This document shows positions 24,473-32,398 of a DNA stretch of 33,672 nt, piece by piece. The notes beneath the pieces were generated by a model, which was not told where the DNA came from, ran no database searches, and saw only the letters and a program-made list of their open reading frames with translations. A program made the position numbers and the translations under genes. The DNA is taken from assembly GCA_963668015.2 (NCBI GenBank), contig CAXXCR010000036.1, positions 1 to 33,672 on the forward strand, written 5' to 3'. Source of the DNA: Ilyobacter_A sp963668015 (GTDB lineage: Bacteria; Fusobacteriota; Fusobacteriia; Fusobacteriales; Fusobacteriaceae). Position 1 is the stretch's first letter. Every line of letters begins with the position of its first letter.

Positions 24473-25053
24473 TGAGGGCCTTTTTTGCAATAAAACTACC
24501 TGAAGCAGTTAAAGATGTAGTATATGAAGATATTGAAAAACTTCAAAGTATGGATACCAACTGTAAACTGGTGAGTAAAGAAAATCTTCATATAACCCTG
24601 CTTTTTTTAGGGGACATCGAGGAAGAAGATCTTCAGGACAGGATAAACTTGCTGGAAGGGGAACTGGGTAAAATAGAAAGTTTTTTTCTCAGTATAGAAG
24701 ATCTTGGATTTTTTTATAATAGAAGGGGCCTAGTAAGGGTTATATGGATGGATATTGTAAAAAATGCCAAGAGGGTAGAAGATATAAGCAGAATATTGTA
24801 TGGATATTTTCAAGATATCTTAGAAGAGAATAATTTGATAAAGGAGCATCCTTCATTTAAGCCGCATTTAACACTGGGAAGAATAAAAAATATAAATAGG
24901 CATCAGAATAACGAACTGAAAGATTGGGGTAAGGATTTTAATAAAGGTAAGAATAAAAGTAAGTTTGAAGTTGAAAAAATCTCAGTTATTAAAAGTGAGC
25001 TCACTTCACAAGGACCTGTATATACTCTTATAAAAAATATAAAACTTAAATAA
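24472..25053 (+). CDS. thpR: RNA 2',3'-cyclic phosphodiesterase
   Basis: 2H-phosphoesterase (193 aa) that opens 2',3'-cyclic phosphates on RNA ends; formerly called 2'-5' RNA ligase. The two catalytic HxTx motifs are HITL (H40, T42) and HLTL (H132, T134), at normal spacing. MRAFFAIKLPE is the typical N-terminus and KPHLTLGRIK surrounds the second motif. It overlaps the nitroreductase stop by one base and has no separate Shine-Dalgarno, so translation is coupled. An intrinsic terminator overlaps its stop codon. Confidence 0.93.
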   Translation: MRAFFAIKLPEAVKDVVYEDIEKLQSMDTNCKLVSKENLHITLLFLGDIEEEDLQDRINLLEGELGKIESFFLSIEDLGFFYNRRGLVRVIWMDIVKNAKRVEDISRILYGYFQDILEENNLIKEHPSFKPHLTLGRIKNINRHQNNELKDWGKDFNKGKNKSKFEVEKISVIKSELTSQGPVYTLIKNIKLK

Positions 25054-25072
25054 GCGGGATAACCGCTTTTTT
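25052..25072 (+). terminator. terminator after thpR
   Basis: AAGCGG-GATAA-CCGCTT followed by a run of T; it overlaps the thpR stop codon. Confidence 0.85.
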
Positions 25073-25200
25073 ATATGAATAAATTATAGACTCGTAGTAT
25101 GTAATTTTATTTTAATTTTAAAAATTTTTATTTTATATACTAGGTGTATGACACTATAAAATTCCTTAAAATAGGAATAAAGAGCTTGAAAAAATCATAA

Positions 25201-25284
25201 AACTAAGTATCTTAAGGTAATAGAAGATAGGGCCTTATAAAAAGCTTGCTTAGTTTTGGCATAGAAGATATAATTTACTTGATT
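25201..25284 (+). repeat. diverged intergenic repeat, copy B
   Basis: Partner of 22699-22782, in the same orientation. It lies between the thpR terminator and the SpoU methylase gene. The motif TAGAAGATA occurs twice inside it, once as TAGAAGATAGGGCCTTATAA, which also resembles TAGAAGACAAAGTCTTATAA just before copy A. Confidence 0.45.
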
Positions 25285-25313
25285 AAATTTTTTACGACGG
25301 GAGAATAAATTAT

Positions 25314-26060
25314 ATGAATTATATAAGCAGTAAGGAGAATAGTTTTTATAAATTTTTAAAAAAATTGAAACAAAAAAAATATAGAGAAAAAGAGGGCCTG
25401 TTTCTTGCAGAAGGGGTGAAATTTTTAGATTTTAAAAGAGAGCCTGAATATCTGATAGTAGAAGAGGGTAAGGAAATTAACATATCCGATAATTTAATAT
25501 ATAAAAAATATATTTTAAATAAAAACTTATTTAAAAAACTAAGTTCACAGGAAAATTCTCAAGGATTAATTTTGGTATATAAATACAATGAAAGTTCTTT
25601 AGAAAAGATAGGAGATAATATAGTAGTTTTGGATAAGGTACAGGATCCTGGAAACCTTGGTACCATAATCAGAATAACTGATGCGGTTGGATTTAAAGAT
25701 ATTATTCTCACCAAGGGAAGTGCAGATGTCTATAATGAAAAAACCATAAGAAGTAGTATGGGGTCTATATTTAATATGAATATAAACTATCTGCCTGAAG
25801 ATGAACTTATGAGTTTCTTGAAAGAAAGGGGATATAAGACTATAGTTACAGCTTTAGAAGATGATACAGTAGATTATAGTGAGATGGGCCTTTCTCATAA
25901 AAACGCTATAATATTTGGTAATGAAGGAAATGGTGTGGGAACGAATATTATTCAGAAAAGTGATGAAAGTATTAAAATACCTATCTATGGAGATGCAGAA
26001 TCTTTAAATGTTGCTGTGGCAGCTGGAATAGTTTTATATAAGATTCGAGAAAAAATATAA
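25314..26060 (+). CDS. SpoU-family (TrmH/RlmB-like) RNA 2'-O-methyltransferase
   Basis: SPOUT-class RNA ribose methyltransferase (248 aa). The N-terminal substrate-binding domain has the typical SSKENSFYKFLKKLKQKKYREKE style, with LFLAEG. The three SpoU motifs are VLDKVQDPGNLGTIIRI with DAVGF, AIIFGNEGNGV, and IPIYGDAESLNVAVAAGI, which build the trefoil knot that binds S-adenosylmethionine. The motifs suggest an rRNA methylase of the RlmB or TsnR-like group; the exact target nucleotide cannot be called. GGGAGA lies about 11 bases before the ATG. The gene stands alone. Confidence 0.92.
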   Translation: MNYISSKENSFYKFLKKLKQKKYREKEGLFLAEGVKFLDFKREPEYLIVEEGKEINISDNLIYKKYILNKNLFKKLSSQENSQGLILVYKYNESSLEKIGDNIVVLDKVQDPGNLGTIIRITDAVGFKDIILTKGSADVYNEKTIRSSMGSIFNMNINYLPEDELMSFLKERGYKTIVTALEDDTVDYSEMGLSHKNAIIFGNEGNGVGTNIIQKSDESIKIPIYGDAESLNVAVAAGIVLYKIREKI

Positions 26061-26109
26061 AAAATATTTAATATTATTTAATAAAATTTGATTTTATTTA
26101 GTTTTTATA

Positions 26110-26138
26110 TTGACAACTATTCTTATATAATGTATCAT
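26110..26138 (+). promoter_or_regulatory. promoter of the crotonase gene
   Basis: Consensus TTGACA (26110-26115), 17-base spacer, TATCAT (26133-26138). It agrees with the strong codon bias of the gene behind it. Confidence 0.8.
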
Positions 26139-26154
26139 TGTAATGGTAGCGAAC

Positions 26155-26179
26155 AAATGTTAGAGGTTATCGAACATTT
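26155..26179 (+). promoter_or_regulatory. possible operator in the crotonase 5' region
   Basis: AAATGTT (26155-26161), 11 bases, AACATTT (26173-26179): a perfect 7-bp dyad just downstream of the -10. It also reads as a direct repeat of CGAACA. The position suits a repressor site; the regulator is unknown. Confidence 0.4.
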
Positions 26180-26243
26180 AATACTCAAATAAAATATTTA
26201 CAATATAATTTAATATAAATATTTATAAAATGGAGGACATATA

Positions 26244-27023
26244 ATGGAATTCAAAAATTTAGTAGTTGAGAAAAAAGAAGGATTAGGAATCATCAGTATT
26301 GACAGACAAAAAGCATTAAACTCTTTAAACGAGGAAGTTTTAACTGAACTAGGTGCTGCTGTTTCTGCATTAGACGCAGACGCTGAAGTAGATGTTTTAA
26401 TCATCACAGGTAAAGGAAAAGCTTTTGTTGCAGGTGCAGATATCGCTGCTATGAGCACAATGTCACACTTAGAAGGAAGAGACTGGGGAAGATTTGCACT
26501 AGATGTATTCAGAAAAATAGAATTAGCAGATAAACCTGTTATCGCAGCAGTAAATGGTTATGCTTTAGGTGGAGGATGCGAATTAGCACTTTCATGTGAC
26601 ATAAGAATAGCTTCTACAAAAGCTGTATTCGGTCAACCTGAAGTTAAACTTGGAATAACTCCTGGATTCGGTGGAACTCAAAGACTAGCTAGATTAGTTG
26701 GAACAGGGAAAGCAAAAGAGCTTATCTACACTGGAGAAATGATCCCTGCAGAAGAAGCATTAAAAATAGGATTAGCTAACCACGTAGTTGAAGCCGATGA
26801 ATTATTAGAAAAAGCTACTGAAATGGCAAACAAAATCAGAGCAAACTCTCAACTAGCTGTAAGATTTGCAAAATCAGCTATAAACAGAGGATTTGAAACT
26901 GACTTAGAAACTGGTATGGAAATAGAAAGAGATCTATTTGGTCTTTGCTTCGCAAATGAAGATCAAAAAGAGGGAATGACAGCTTTCTTAGAAAAAAGAA
27001 AACCAGAATTCAAAAACAAATAA
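26244..27023 (+). CDS. crt: crotonase / 3-hydroxybutyryl-CoA dehydratase
   Basis: Enoyl-CoA hydratase-fold enzyme (259 aa) interconverting 3-hydroxybutyryl-CoA and crotonyl-CoA, likely in fermentation to butyrate. FVAGADIAAM forms the oxyanion hole. The two catalytic glutamates are in GGGCELALS (E113) and FGQPEVKLGI (E133), spaced 20 apart as in active hydratases. Codon choice differs from its neighbours: many C-ending codons (ATC, AAC, TTC) and GGA, as in very highly expressed genes. The consensus promoter, GGAGGA before the ATG and strong terminator agree with high expression. It is monocistronic; the other butyrate genes are not nearby. Confidence 0.92.
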   Translation: MEFKNLVVEKKEGLGIISIDRQKALNSLNEEVLTELGAAVSALDADAEVDVLIITGKGKAFVAGADIAAMSTMSHLEGRDWGRFALDVFRKIELADKPVIAAVNGYALGGGCELALSCDIRIASTKAVFGQPEVKLGITPGFGGTQRLARLVGTGKAKELIYTGEMIPAEEALKIGLANHVVEADELLEKATEMANKIRANSQLAVRFAKSAINRGFETDLETGMEIERDLFGLCFANEDQKEGMTAFLEKRKPEFKNK

Positions 27024-27041
27024 GATTTAGAAGAAAATTTT

Positions 27042-27075
27042 GAGCTATTCCTTTAATATTGGAATAGCTCTTTTT
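27042..27075 (+). terminator. terminator after crt
   Basis: GAGCTATTCC, a nine-base loop, GGAATAGCTC, then TTTTT: a 10-bp perfect stem with a U-tract. Confidence 0.92.
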
Positions 27076-27121
27076 ATATTTAAAACATAATATCAAAAAG
27101 AAATATCTTAAGGAGAAATAG

Positions 27122-27625
27122 ATGAAGTTTAAACATTTGAAGAATAAATTAGTGTTTCAAAATAATGTAGTGAAAATATTTGAAGAGAAGCTTAAGCTTC
27201 CAAATAACAAAGAAGTTGTATGGAGTTTTATAGAGGGTAAAAAAGCTGTAGCAGTATTGGCCGTTACGGATAAAAATCAAGTTGTATTGGTCAATCAATA
27301 TAGACCGGCAATAAAAAAGTTTTTATTGGAAATTCCAGCTGGAATAGTAGAAGATAATGAAGGGCCTGAAGAAGCAGCAATGAGGGAACTTGAAGAAGAG
27401 ATTGGATACAGAGCCGGGAAATTAGAAAAACTATGTGAATATTATAGTATCCCTGGATTTTCTGACGGTAAAATGTATATATTTAAAGCTACCGAGCTTA
27501 TAAAAACTCAACAGAATTTAGATGAAGAAGAATTTATAGAAATAAAAAAAGTTGAGGTAGGGGAAATAGATAAGTTGGGCATAGAAGATTCTAAAACATT
27601 AATAGCGTTATCATATTTAAAATAG
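27122..27625 (+). CDS. NUDIX hydrolase, ADP-ribose pyrophosphatase-like
   Basis: NUDIX protein (167 aa) similar to ADP-ribose pyrophosphatase, which cleaves ADP-ribose to AMP and ribose-5-phosphate. The box GIVEDNEGPEEAAMRELEEE is followed by IGY and matches the consensus. The preceding VNQYRPAIKKFLLEIPAG is the ADP-ribose pyrophosphatase hallmark, and YYSIPGFSDGKMYIFKA also fits. AAGGAGAAA lies six bases before the ATG. Single gene between a terminator and a bidirectional terminator. It is unrelated in subfamily to the NUDIX gene at 15794. Confidence 0.92.
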   Translation: MKFKHLKNKLVFQNNVVKIFEEKLKLPNNKEVVWSFIEGKKAVAVLAVTDKNQVVLVNQYRPAIKKFLLEIPAGIVEDNEGPEEAAMRELEEEIGYRAGKLEKLCEYYSIPGFSDGKMYIFKATELIKTQQNLDEEEFIEIKKVEVGEIDKLGIEDSKTLIALSYLK

Positions 27626-27655
27626 TATAAGATGAAAAAATCATCTTATACTATT
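27621..27655. terminator. bidirectional terminator, NUDIX / unknown gene
   Basis: AATAGTATAAGATGA-AAAAA-TCATCTTATACTATT, a 15-bp perfect stem between convergent genes. The right arm contains the stop of the minus-strand gene. Confidence 0.85.
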
Positions 27656-28188
27656 AATTTTTTGAATAGCCTTTTTAATTTTGGATCTTCGTTTACTAAT
27701 TTATATTTATCGACTAACCATTCTAATTCACTATAATTTACAGATAATGACTCCATTAATTCTAATTTTATGTTTTTCTGTTCATCTGGAAAGCTTTTTT
27801 TTCTAGTTTGAATATTGATTTTTTCTATAGTACCTTTTCCTTCTAAATAATCCAATATCTTTTCCCAATTAAGTTGTAGATCTATTTTTCTAAGTAACAT
27901 AATACTTGTGAAATTTAACTGAGGAATACTATCGTATCCTCTTTTTTTTAGGTAATTTAAAATTTCTGGATTTTTTTTTGTTTCATATAGAACTTCTCCA
28001 GCTTTTTTAGCATTCATAATTTTAGGCATTTTATTACTGAAATTTTTCATTCTTAAATATTTTGAAAAAGGAAGGGCCTTTGTTTCTAGATAGAAGTTTA
28101 TAAAAAAATCATTATATTCAAATCCATCAGGAATATTCCCTTCACAAATACAGTTTGTCATATATTCAATTCTTTCAAAATTAACCAT
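27646..28188 (-). CDS. protein of unknown function
   Basis: 180 aa, family not recognised. It has no signal peptide or membrane segment, so it is probably cytoplasmic. Two cysteines close together near the N-terminus (CICEG) are the only notable residues; the rest is helical in character and rich in Lys, Leu and Glu. The ATG at 28188 has AAAGGAG upstream. It is the only minus-strand gene among plus-strand neighbours, transcribed divergently from endonuclease IV and ending in a shared bidirectional terminator. Codon use matches the surroundings. The good ribosome site and terminator make it a real gene. Confidence 0.75.
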   Translation of the reverse strand: MVNFERIEYMTNCICEGNIPDGFEYNDFFINFYLETKALPFSKYLRMKNFSNKMPKIMNAKKAGEVLYETKKNPEILNYLKKRGYDSIPQLNFTSIMLLRKIDLQLNWEKILDYLEGKGTIEKINIQTRKKSFPDEQKNIKLELMESLSVNYSELEWLVDKYKLVNEDPKLKRLFKKLIV

Positions 28189-28344
28189 AAGAAGCTCCTT
28201 TCATTATCTGGAATAATAATTATTTACAATTAAGTATATCATGAAAAACGCTACCTGTAAAACACAAAATCACATTTTTCTATATTTAAAAATATAGGAA
28301 TTTTATAAAAGATTAATTTGATAGAAAAAAAGTTATGAAAATGT

Positions 28345-28350
28345 TATAAT
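28345..28350 (+). promoter_or_regulatory. -10 box of nfo
   Basis: TATAAT 22 bases before the nfo start, preceded by TG (ATGTTATAAT). The -35 is weak (TAGAAA at 28322-28327). Confidence 0.6.
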
Positions 28351-28372
28351 GTTTCGTTGGAGGTGTTAATAG

Positions 28373-29221
28373 ATGAAAAGAATTGGAGCACATGTAAGTA
28401 TAAGTGGTGGAGTTTTTAATGCACCTAAAAATGCAAATAAAATAGGAGCAAAAGCATTTGCAATGTTTTTAAAAAATCAAAGAAGATGGGAGTCTAAACC
28501 CTATAATAAAAAAGATATAGAAAATTTTAAGGAATCGATAAAAAAATATGGATATGATCCCAAATATATATTACCTCATGATTCATACTTAATTAATTTA
28601 GGAAACCCAGATAAAGATAAACGAAAAAAATCATTAGACGCATTTATAGATGAAATTAAAAGATGTGAACAGTTGGGACTTTTATATTTAAATATTCATC
28701 CAGGGAGTCATTTGAAAGAAATTTCAGAAGAAGAGTGTATGAATTATATTGCTGAATGTATAAATATAGCAATTGATAAAACTGAATATGCAACTATAGT
28801 TTTAGAAAATACAGCCGGACAAGGATCTAATTTAGGATATAAGTTTGAGCAATTAGCATATATAATTGATAAAGTTAAAAATAAAGATAGAATTGGAGTA
28901 TGTTTAGATACTTGTCATATGTTTGCAGCAGGCTACGATATTAGAGATGCAGAAGCATATAATGAAACTATGGATAAATTTGAAAATATAATTGGGTTTA
29001 AATATTTAAAAGGTGTTCATTTAAATGATTCTATGAGTAATTTTGGAAGTAGAAAAGATAGACATAATAGTATAAATAAGGGATTATTAGGAGAAAGTTT
29101 TTTTAAATTAATAATGAATGATCCTAGATTTGATGAATTACCAATTGTTTTAGAGACAATAGATCAAAATATTTGGGAAAAAGAAATAAAATATTTATAC
29201 AATTTAGTAGAAACCCTATAA
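28373..29221 (+). CDS. nfo: endonuclease IV (AP endonuclease)
   Basis: Zinc-dependent apurinic/apyrimidinic endonuclease of base excision repair (282 aa, standard length). It cuts 5' of abasic sites, the product of glycosylases such as the Ung encoded at 16218. Metal-binding motifs in order: GAHVSISGG, LPHDSYLINLG, NIHPGSH, VLENTAGQGSNLG, GVCLDTCHMFAAGYD, HLNDS, DRHNSINKG and VLET. All the expected His, Glu and Asp ligands are present. GGAGGTG lies upstream of the ATG. The transporter gene follows after 27 bases, probably on the same transcript. Confidence 0.96.
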   Translation: MKRIGAHVSISGGVFNAPKNANKIGAKAFAMFLKNQRRWESKPYNKKDIENFKESIKKYGYDPKYILPHDSYLINLGNPDKDKRKKSLDAFIDEIKRCEQLGLLYLNIHPGSHLKEISEEECMNYIAECINIAIDKTEYATIVLENTAGQGSNLGYKFEQLAYIIDKVKNKDRIGVCLDTCHMFAAGYDIRDAEAYNETMDKFENIIGFKYLKGVHLNDSMSNFGSRKDRHNSINKGLLGESFFKLIMNDPRFDELPIVLETIDQNIWEKEIKYLYNLVETL

Positions 29222-29248
29222 TATTAATTATCAAAAAAAGGAGCAAAA

Positions 29249-30160
29249 ATGATTAACATAATTATAAATAAACTTTTTCCGGTTATTTTAATGTTTGTAT
29301 TAGGATATTTTTTAAAAGAGAAAAAAGTTTTTAAAAGTAGTGACGCACAGTTGTTTTTAAAATTGGCATTTTACGTATCAATCCCAGCTTTATTGATTCA
29401 ATCTATTAGCAAAATAAATATTTTAAATTTTTACTATTTACCATTGATTGCTGTTTTAATATATATAATTTTATTTTTTATTTCATATGGAGTTACAAAA
29501 ATATTGAAAATAAAACCTAAAACTCAGGGAACTTTTATAGTTGGATCTCTTGTCATGAATGGGAGTTTTGTTATTCCATTTTATATTTCTATGTATGGAA
29601 TAGAAGAAATGGGAAGATTTGCAATTTATGATTTGGGGAATGCATTAATGATATATTCGTTTGTTTATATCTTGGCGTGTAAATATGGTTCCGATGAAGA
29701 TGCTGAAATTGAAATAAAAGATATTTTTAAAAAATTATTTCTTGCTCCTCCATTTGCAGGTATTTTGATAGGTCTTATATTTAATATAAGCGGGACTGAA
29801 TTACCTACCATAATTAATAATTTTTTGCAACCACTAGGAATTTTAACTGGTCCTCTTTTTATGCTTGCTTTAGGAATGAATTTTAAGCCAAAACTTATAA
29901 ATGGGAAGTATATATTATGTGTTATTTTTATAAGAGTTTTTTTGGGTTTAATAATAAGTTTTATATTTGTTAGCTTGTTTAACATACAGGGGATGAATCG
30001 AATTGCCATACTTTTACTATCATCGGCACCAACAGGTGCAACTACATTAACTTATTCTGCATTAGAAGATTTAGATATAGAATTCGCATCTAGTTTAGTT
30101 TCGTATTCTATTTTATTTGGATTGTTTTTTATACCTACTTTAATATATTTTATTTCTTAA
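29249..30160 (+). CDS. AEC family (auxin efflux carrier-like) transporter
   Basis: Integral membrane protein (303 aa) with about ten hydrophobic helices, in two repeats of five. It belongs to the AEC family, whose bacterial members export or exchange small organic acids such as malate and malonate. Typical features: KLFPVILMFVLGYFLK at the N-terminus, FYVSIPALL, GSLVMNGSFVIPF in helix 4, and LLSSAPTGATTLTYS in the C-terminal repeat. Substrate not assignable. AAAAGGAG before the ATG. It probably shares the nfo transcript by proximity only, and ends at a strong terminator. Confidence 0.9.
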   Translation: MINIIINKLFPVILMFVLGYFLKEKKVFKSSDAQLFLKLAFYVSIPALLIQSISKINILNFYYLPLIAVLIYIILFFISYGVTKILKIKPKTQGTFIVGSLVMNGSFVIPFYISMYGIEEMGRFAIYDLGNALMIYSFVYILACKYGSDEDAEIEIKDIFKKLFLAPPFAGILIGLIFNISGTELPTIINNFLQPLGILTGPLFMLALGMNFKPKLINGKYILCVIFIRVFLGLIISFIFVSLFNIQGMNRIAILLLSSAPTGATTLTYSALEDLDIEFASSLVSYSILFGLFFIPTLIYFIS

Positions 30161-30189
30161 ATTGTCAAATTAAATGCAACAACATATTT

Positions 30190-30218
30190 CGCCCCGGAAT
30201 ACTTCTTGGGGCGTTTTT
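30190..30218 (+). terminator. terminator after the AEC transporter gene
   Basis: CGCCCCGGAA-TAC-TTCTTGGGGCG followed by TTTTT; GC-rich stem and U-tract 30 bases after the stop. Confidence 0.9.
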
Positions 30219-30723
30219 CTATCTGGGATTATTTCTACACAATTAGAAATTTAGACTTCCTACATGCATAAGTCATTATAGTGCTTTTTATTGCGCTCCC
30301 TATGGGGGACTATATTTACCGTTTATGGTATTTCTTTTAATTTCTCTTTCTAAAAAAGTATAAGCTCTCATTTTGAATATAAAGCTATTTAAAAGTATAT
30401 ATATATACTAAGATGCCGATAATTCTTATATTTCATTCTATAAGGCAGGTATTGTTTTTTGGTTTTATGCAATAAACTACATAATATTTCTCAAGGGAAT
30501 TCAAATATTATATCAATTTGATATTTAAATGAGTACGATATCATTTTTAAGTTAAGTAAATATAAAGACAATAAAAAACTCAATTTTTAAATTATCCCTA
30601 ATAATAATTACTCTAATGATTCTAAGTAACTAAACTACATATAATTTCAGTTATCTATAAGTATAGAACTTCAAGTTATTATTACTCCAAATAATTAACA
30701 AAATTACAAAAAAATTATGCTAT
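30219..30723. other. AT-rich intergenic region next to the recombinase locus
   Basis: About 500 bases with no gene. Small dyads occur (for example ATATCAA-T-TTGATAT near 30511-30525) and a short TA run near 30400, but nothing recognisable. It ends at the 24-bp inverted repeat. Confidence 0.45.
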
Positions 30724-30802
30724 TTTTTATTTTCGATATAAGGGTTTTGTGCTCATCAATACAAGCCTTGTTTTTTTTAAACCCTTATATCGAAAATAAA
30801 AA
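30724..30802. repeat. perfect 24-bp inverted repeat beside the recombinase gene
   Basis: Left arm 30724-30747 (core ATTTTCGATATAAGGGTTT), 31-base spacer, right arm 30779-30802, the exact reverse complement. It lies 22 bases beyond the recombinase stop and abuts that gene's terminator. The stem is far longer than a terminator needs and the spacer is not a tight loop. Tyrosine recombinases act on sites with inverted arms, so this may be the enzyme's target; that is inference. Confidence 0.85.
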
Positions 30803-30823
30803 CGTCATTTTTATGACGTTTTT
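30798..30823 (-). terminator. terminator of the recombinase gene
   Basis: AAAAACGTCAT-TTTT-ATGACGTTTTT, a short stable hairpin with T-runs on both sides, directly after the recombinase stop codon and overlapping the right arm of the inverted repeat. Confidence 0.82.
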
Positions 30824-30824
30824 T

Positions 30825-31811
30825 TCAGTCTTCTTCCAGACTCGGAAGTTTATTAACAGCTCTTTTCTCTAGGATATTTTTTGCATTTATATAGATTTCT
30901 GTAACTTTTGAATCAGCATGACCCAAGAAATCTCTTATCTCTAAAACATCTGCACCTTGTAAAGAAAGTTCAGTTGCAACAGAGTGTCTAATGTTATGCG
31001 GACTGATTTCTTTATTTATTAAACATCCCAAGTTTTTTATTATTTTATATAAATTACTATATGTCATCTGTTTGTTTTCTTCAAAGCTAGACGGGAATAT
31101 AAAATTATCTTCCATTTCAAAGTCTGCAATACTATATAATTGCTGCATAAAAGTTTTATATTCTATTATTTTTTTATAGCAATCATTATGAAGTGGTTTG
31201 TACTGAACTTTCCCACTTTTAGTTTTCTCCAGCTTTAAAACTCGTTCCCCTTCACGATTAATGATGTTTTTATATTTTAAATTTAAAAGTTCTGAACTAC
31301 GCAGGCCCGTATAAAACAAGGTGTATAAAATAACATAATTCCTATATGATTTATCATCTATAATATCATATTTTTTTAAAATTTCTTTTATTTCTGAATA
31401 AGATATCTTAAGAACATTTTCAAAATTATGTTTAGCTACTTTCATAGTTGGTATGAATTTAAAATGATTTGGTAATCCATGTTTTTCTATTTCTTTATAC
31501 ATACTTTTAAGAGAAAATATAATTTTATTTATAGAACTCTTTTTTAGTTTTCTTTCATTTACAAGATAATCTACATAAGCTTCTACGTCATCTTTATCTA
31601 CATTAACCATCATATTTAACATTTCTTCTTGGTCTAGTTGTCCATTAATTTCATAAACAAATGACAGGAATTTTTTCAGATAAAACATGTAGTCTTTTAG
31701 TGTCTTTTCAGATTTATAGATAGTAAATAAATTATTGTTTATATTATTCTTTTTTCTCTTTTTTTTAACTAGACTTATATCTCTAGTTGTATTTATTTTT
31801 ATAATATCCAT
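30825..31811 (-). CDS. tyrosine recombinase (Xer-like integrase)
   Basis: Phage-integrase-family tyrosine recombinase (328 aa). An N-terminal SAM-like DNA-binding domain spans about 30-115 (KTLKDYMFYLKKFLSF, DVEAYVDYLV). The catalytic domain has all six active-site residues: R171 in YTGLRSSEL, K198 in KTKSGK, H272 and R275 in PHNIRHSVATEL, H298 in FLGHAD, and the nucleophile Y307 in TEIYINA. A basic tail of about 30 residues (KKKRKKNN) precedes the DNA-binding domain. The size and single-gene setting resemble lone Xer enzymes (XerS, XerH) as well as small integrases; no phage or plasmid genes are nearby. ATG with GGAGGA about 10 bases upstream. A long inverted repeat lies just past its end. 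Confidence 0.92.
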   Translation of the reverse strand: MDIIKINTTRDISLVKKKRKKNNINNNLFTIYKSEKTLKDYMFYLKKFLSFVYEINGQLDQEEMLNMMVNVDKDDVEAYVDYLVNERKLKKSSINKIIFSLKSMYKEIEKHGLPNHFKFIPTMKVAKHNFENVLKISYSEIKEILKKYDIIDDKSYRNYVILYTLFYTGLRSSELLNLKYKNIINREGERVLKLEKTKSGKVQYKPLHNDCYKKIIEYKTFMQQLYSIADFEMEDNFIFPSSFEENKQMTYSNLYKIIKNLGCLINKEISPHNIRHSVATELSLQGADVLEIRDFLGHADSKVTEIYINAKNILEKRAVNKLPSLEED

Positions 31812-31840
31812 TTTGTATCAAGTCCTCCAAGTAAAAAATT

Positions 31841-31865
31841 TAGGCTAATTCATAGAATTAGCCTA
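31841..31865 (-). terminator. terminator of the first secreted-paralogue gene
   Basis: TAGGCTAATTC-ATA-GAATTAGCCTA, an 11-bp perfect stem, followed on the minus strand by a T6 tract. It contains that gene's stop and separates it from the recombinase. Confidence 0.88.
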
Positions 31866-32279
31866 TTCAAAAGAAAAAACCTCAATTATATAATCTCTGC
31901 CAGAAACATCTTCTACATCCACTCTTCTTTGAAATTCCCTCTCTTCATTTGGTTTCAAATTTTTTATAACAAATATTTCTTTAGTTAGATATTCATTATA
32001 CTGTTTGAATTTAACTTTTAATGTAACTGAATTAAATTTAAAGTCACCTATATTTTTTATTTTACCAGTTAAAGTTCTTCCGCCACTTCTTTTTCCTGTT
32101 AAGCTTAAATCTAAAAACTGCAGATTATTCTCACCAATTTTTTGCATTCTATAATCTTCTAAATATTCCCAGGTCTTATCATCTTTTAAAACTATCTTCT
32201 CCCCTTTTTTATCAGTTACAATTTCATCTGAAAAAGCGAAAGTAGTAAGTAGTAAAAAGATAGCAGGTAATTTTTTCAT
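31863..32279 (-). CDS. secreted protein of unknown function, paralogue 1
   Basis: 138 aa with a cleavable signal (MKKLPAIFLLLTTFAFS), so periplasmic or secreted. After it comes a short strand-turn motif, TDKKGEKIVLKDDKTWEYL, found widely at the start of small exported proteins. The rest looks like a single beta-sandwich domain (LDLSLTGKRSGGRTLTGKI, LKVKFKQYNEYLTKEIFVI, GRDYIIEVFSFE). The DDKTWE, LTGKR, KNLKPNEEREF and GRDY blocks recur in the next gene (32399), so the two are tandem paralogues. ATG with AGGAGGA upstream; a TATAAT lies at 32303-32308 on the minus strand. Function unknown. Confidence 0.82.
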   Translation of the reverse strand: MKKLPAIFLLLTTFAFSDEIVTDKKGEKIVLKDDKTWEYLEDYRMQKIGENNLQFLDLSLTGKRSGGRTLTGKIKNIGDFKFNSVTLKVKFKQYNEYLTKEIFVIKNLKPNEEREFQRRVDVEDVSGRDYIIEVFSFE

Positions 32280-32302
32280 AGCGTCATCCTCCTTTTACTA
32301 CT

Positions 32303-32308
32303 ATTATA
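32303..32308 (-). promoter_or_regulatory. -10 box of secreted paralogue 1
   Basis: TATAAT on the minus strand, about 24 bases before the start codon. The -35 is not clear. Confidence 0.55.
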
Positions 32309-32340
32309 TCGTATAAACTTAGATTTACCTTCATAATAAT

Positions 32341-32379
32341 AAAAATATAGTTCAAGAAAATATTTTTTTCTATATTTTT
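32341..32379 (-). terminator. possible AT-only terminator of secreted paralogue 2
   Basis: AAAAATATAG and CTATATTTTT pair perfectly around a 19-base loop, 20 bases after the stop of the 32399 gene. The stem is AT-rich and the loop large, so strength is doubtful. Confidence 0.4.
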
Positions 32380-32398
32380 ATTTATAGCAATTATTTTG

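Noticed and set aside
30825..31811. Prophage or integrative element
   Set aside because: Apart from the recombinase there are no phage, conjugation, or cargo genes and no flanking tRNA in the window.
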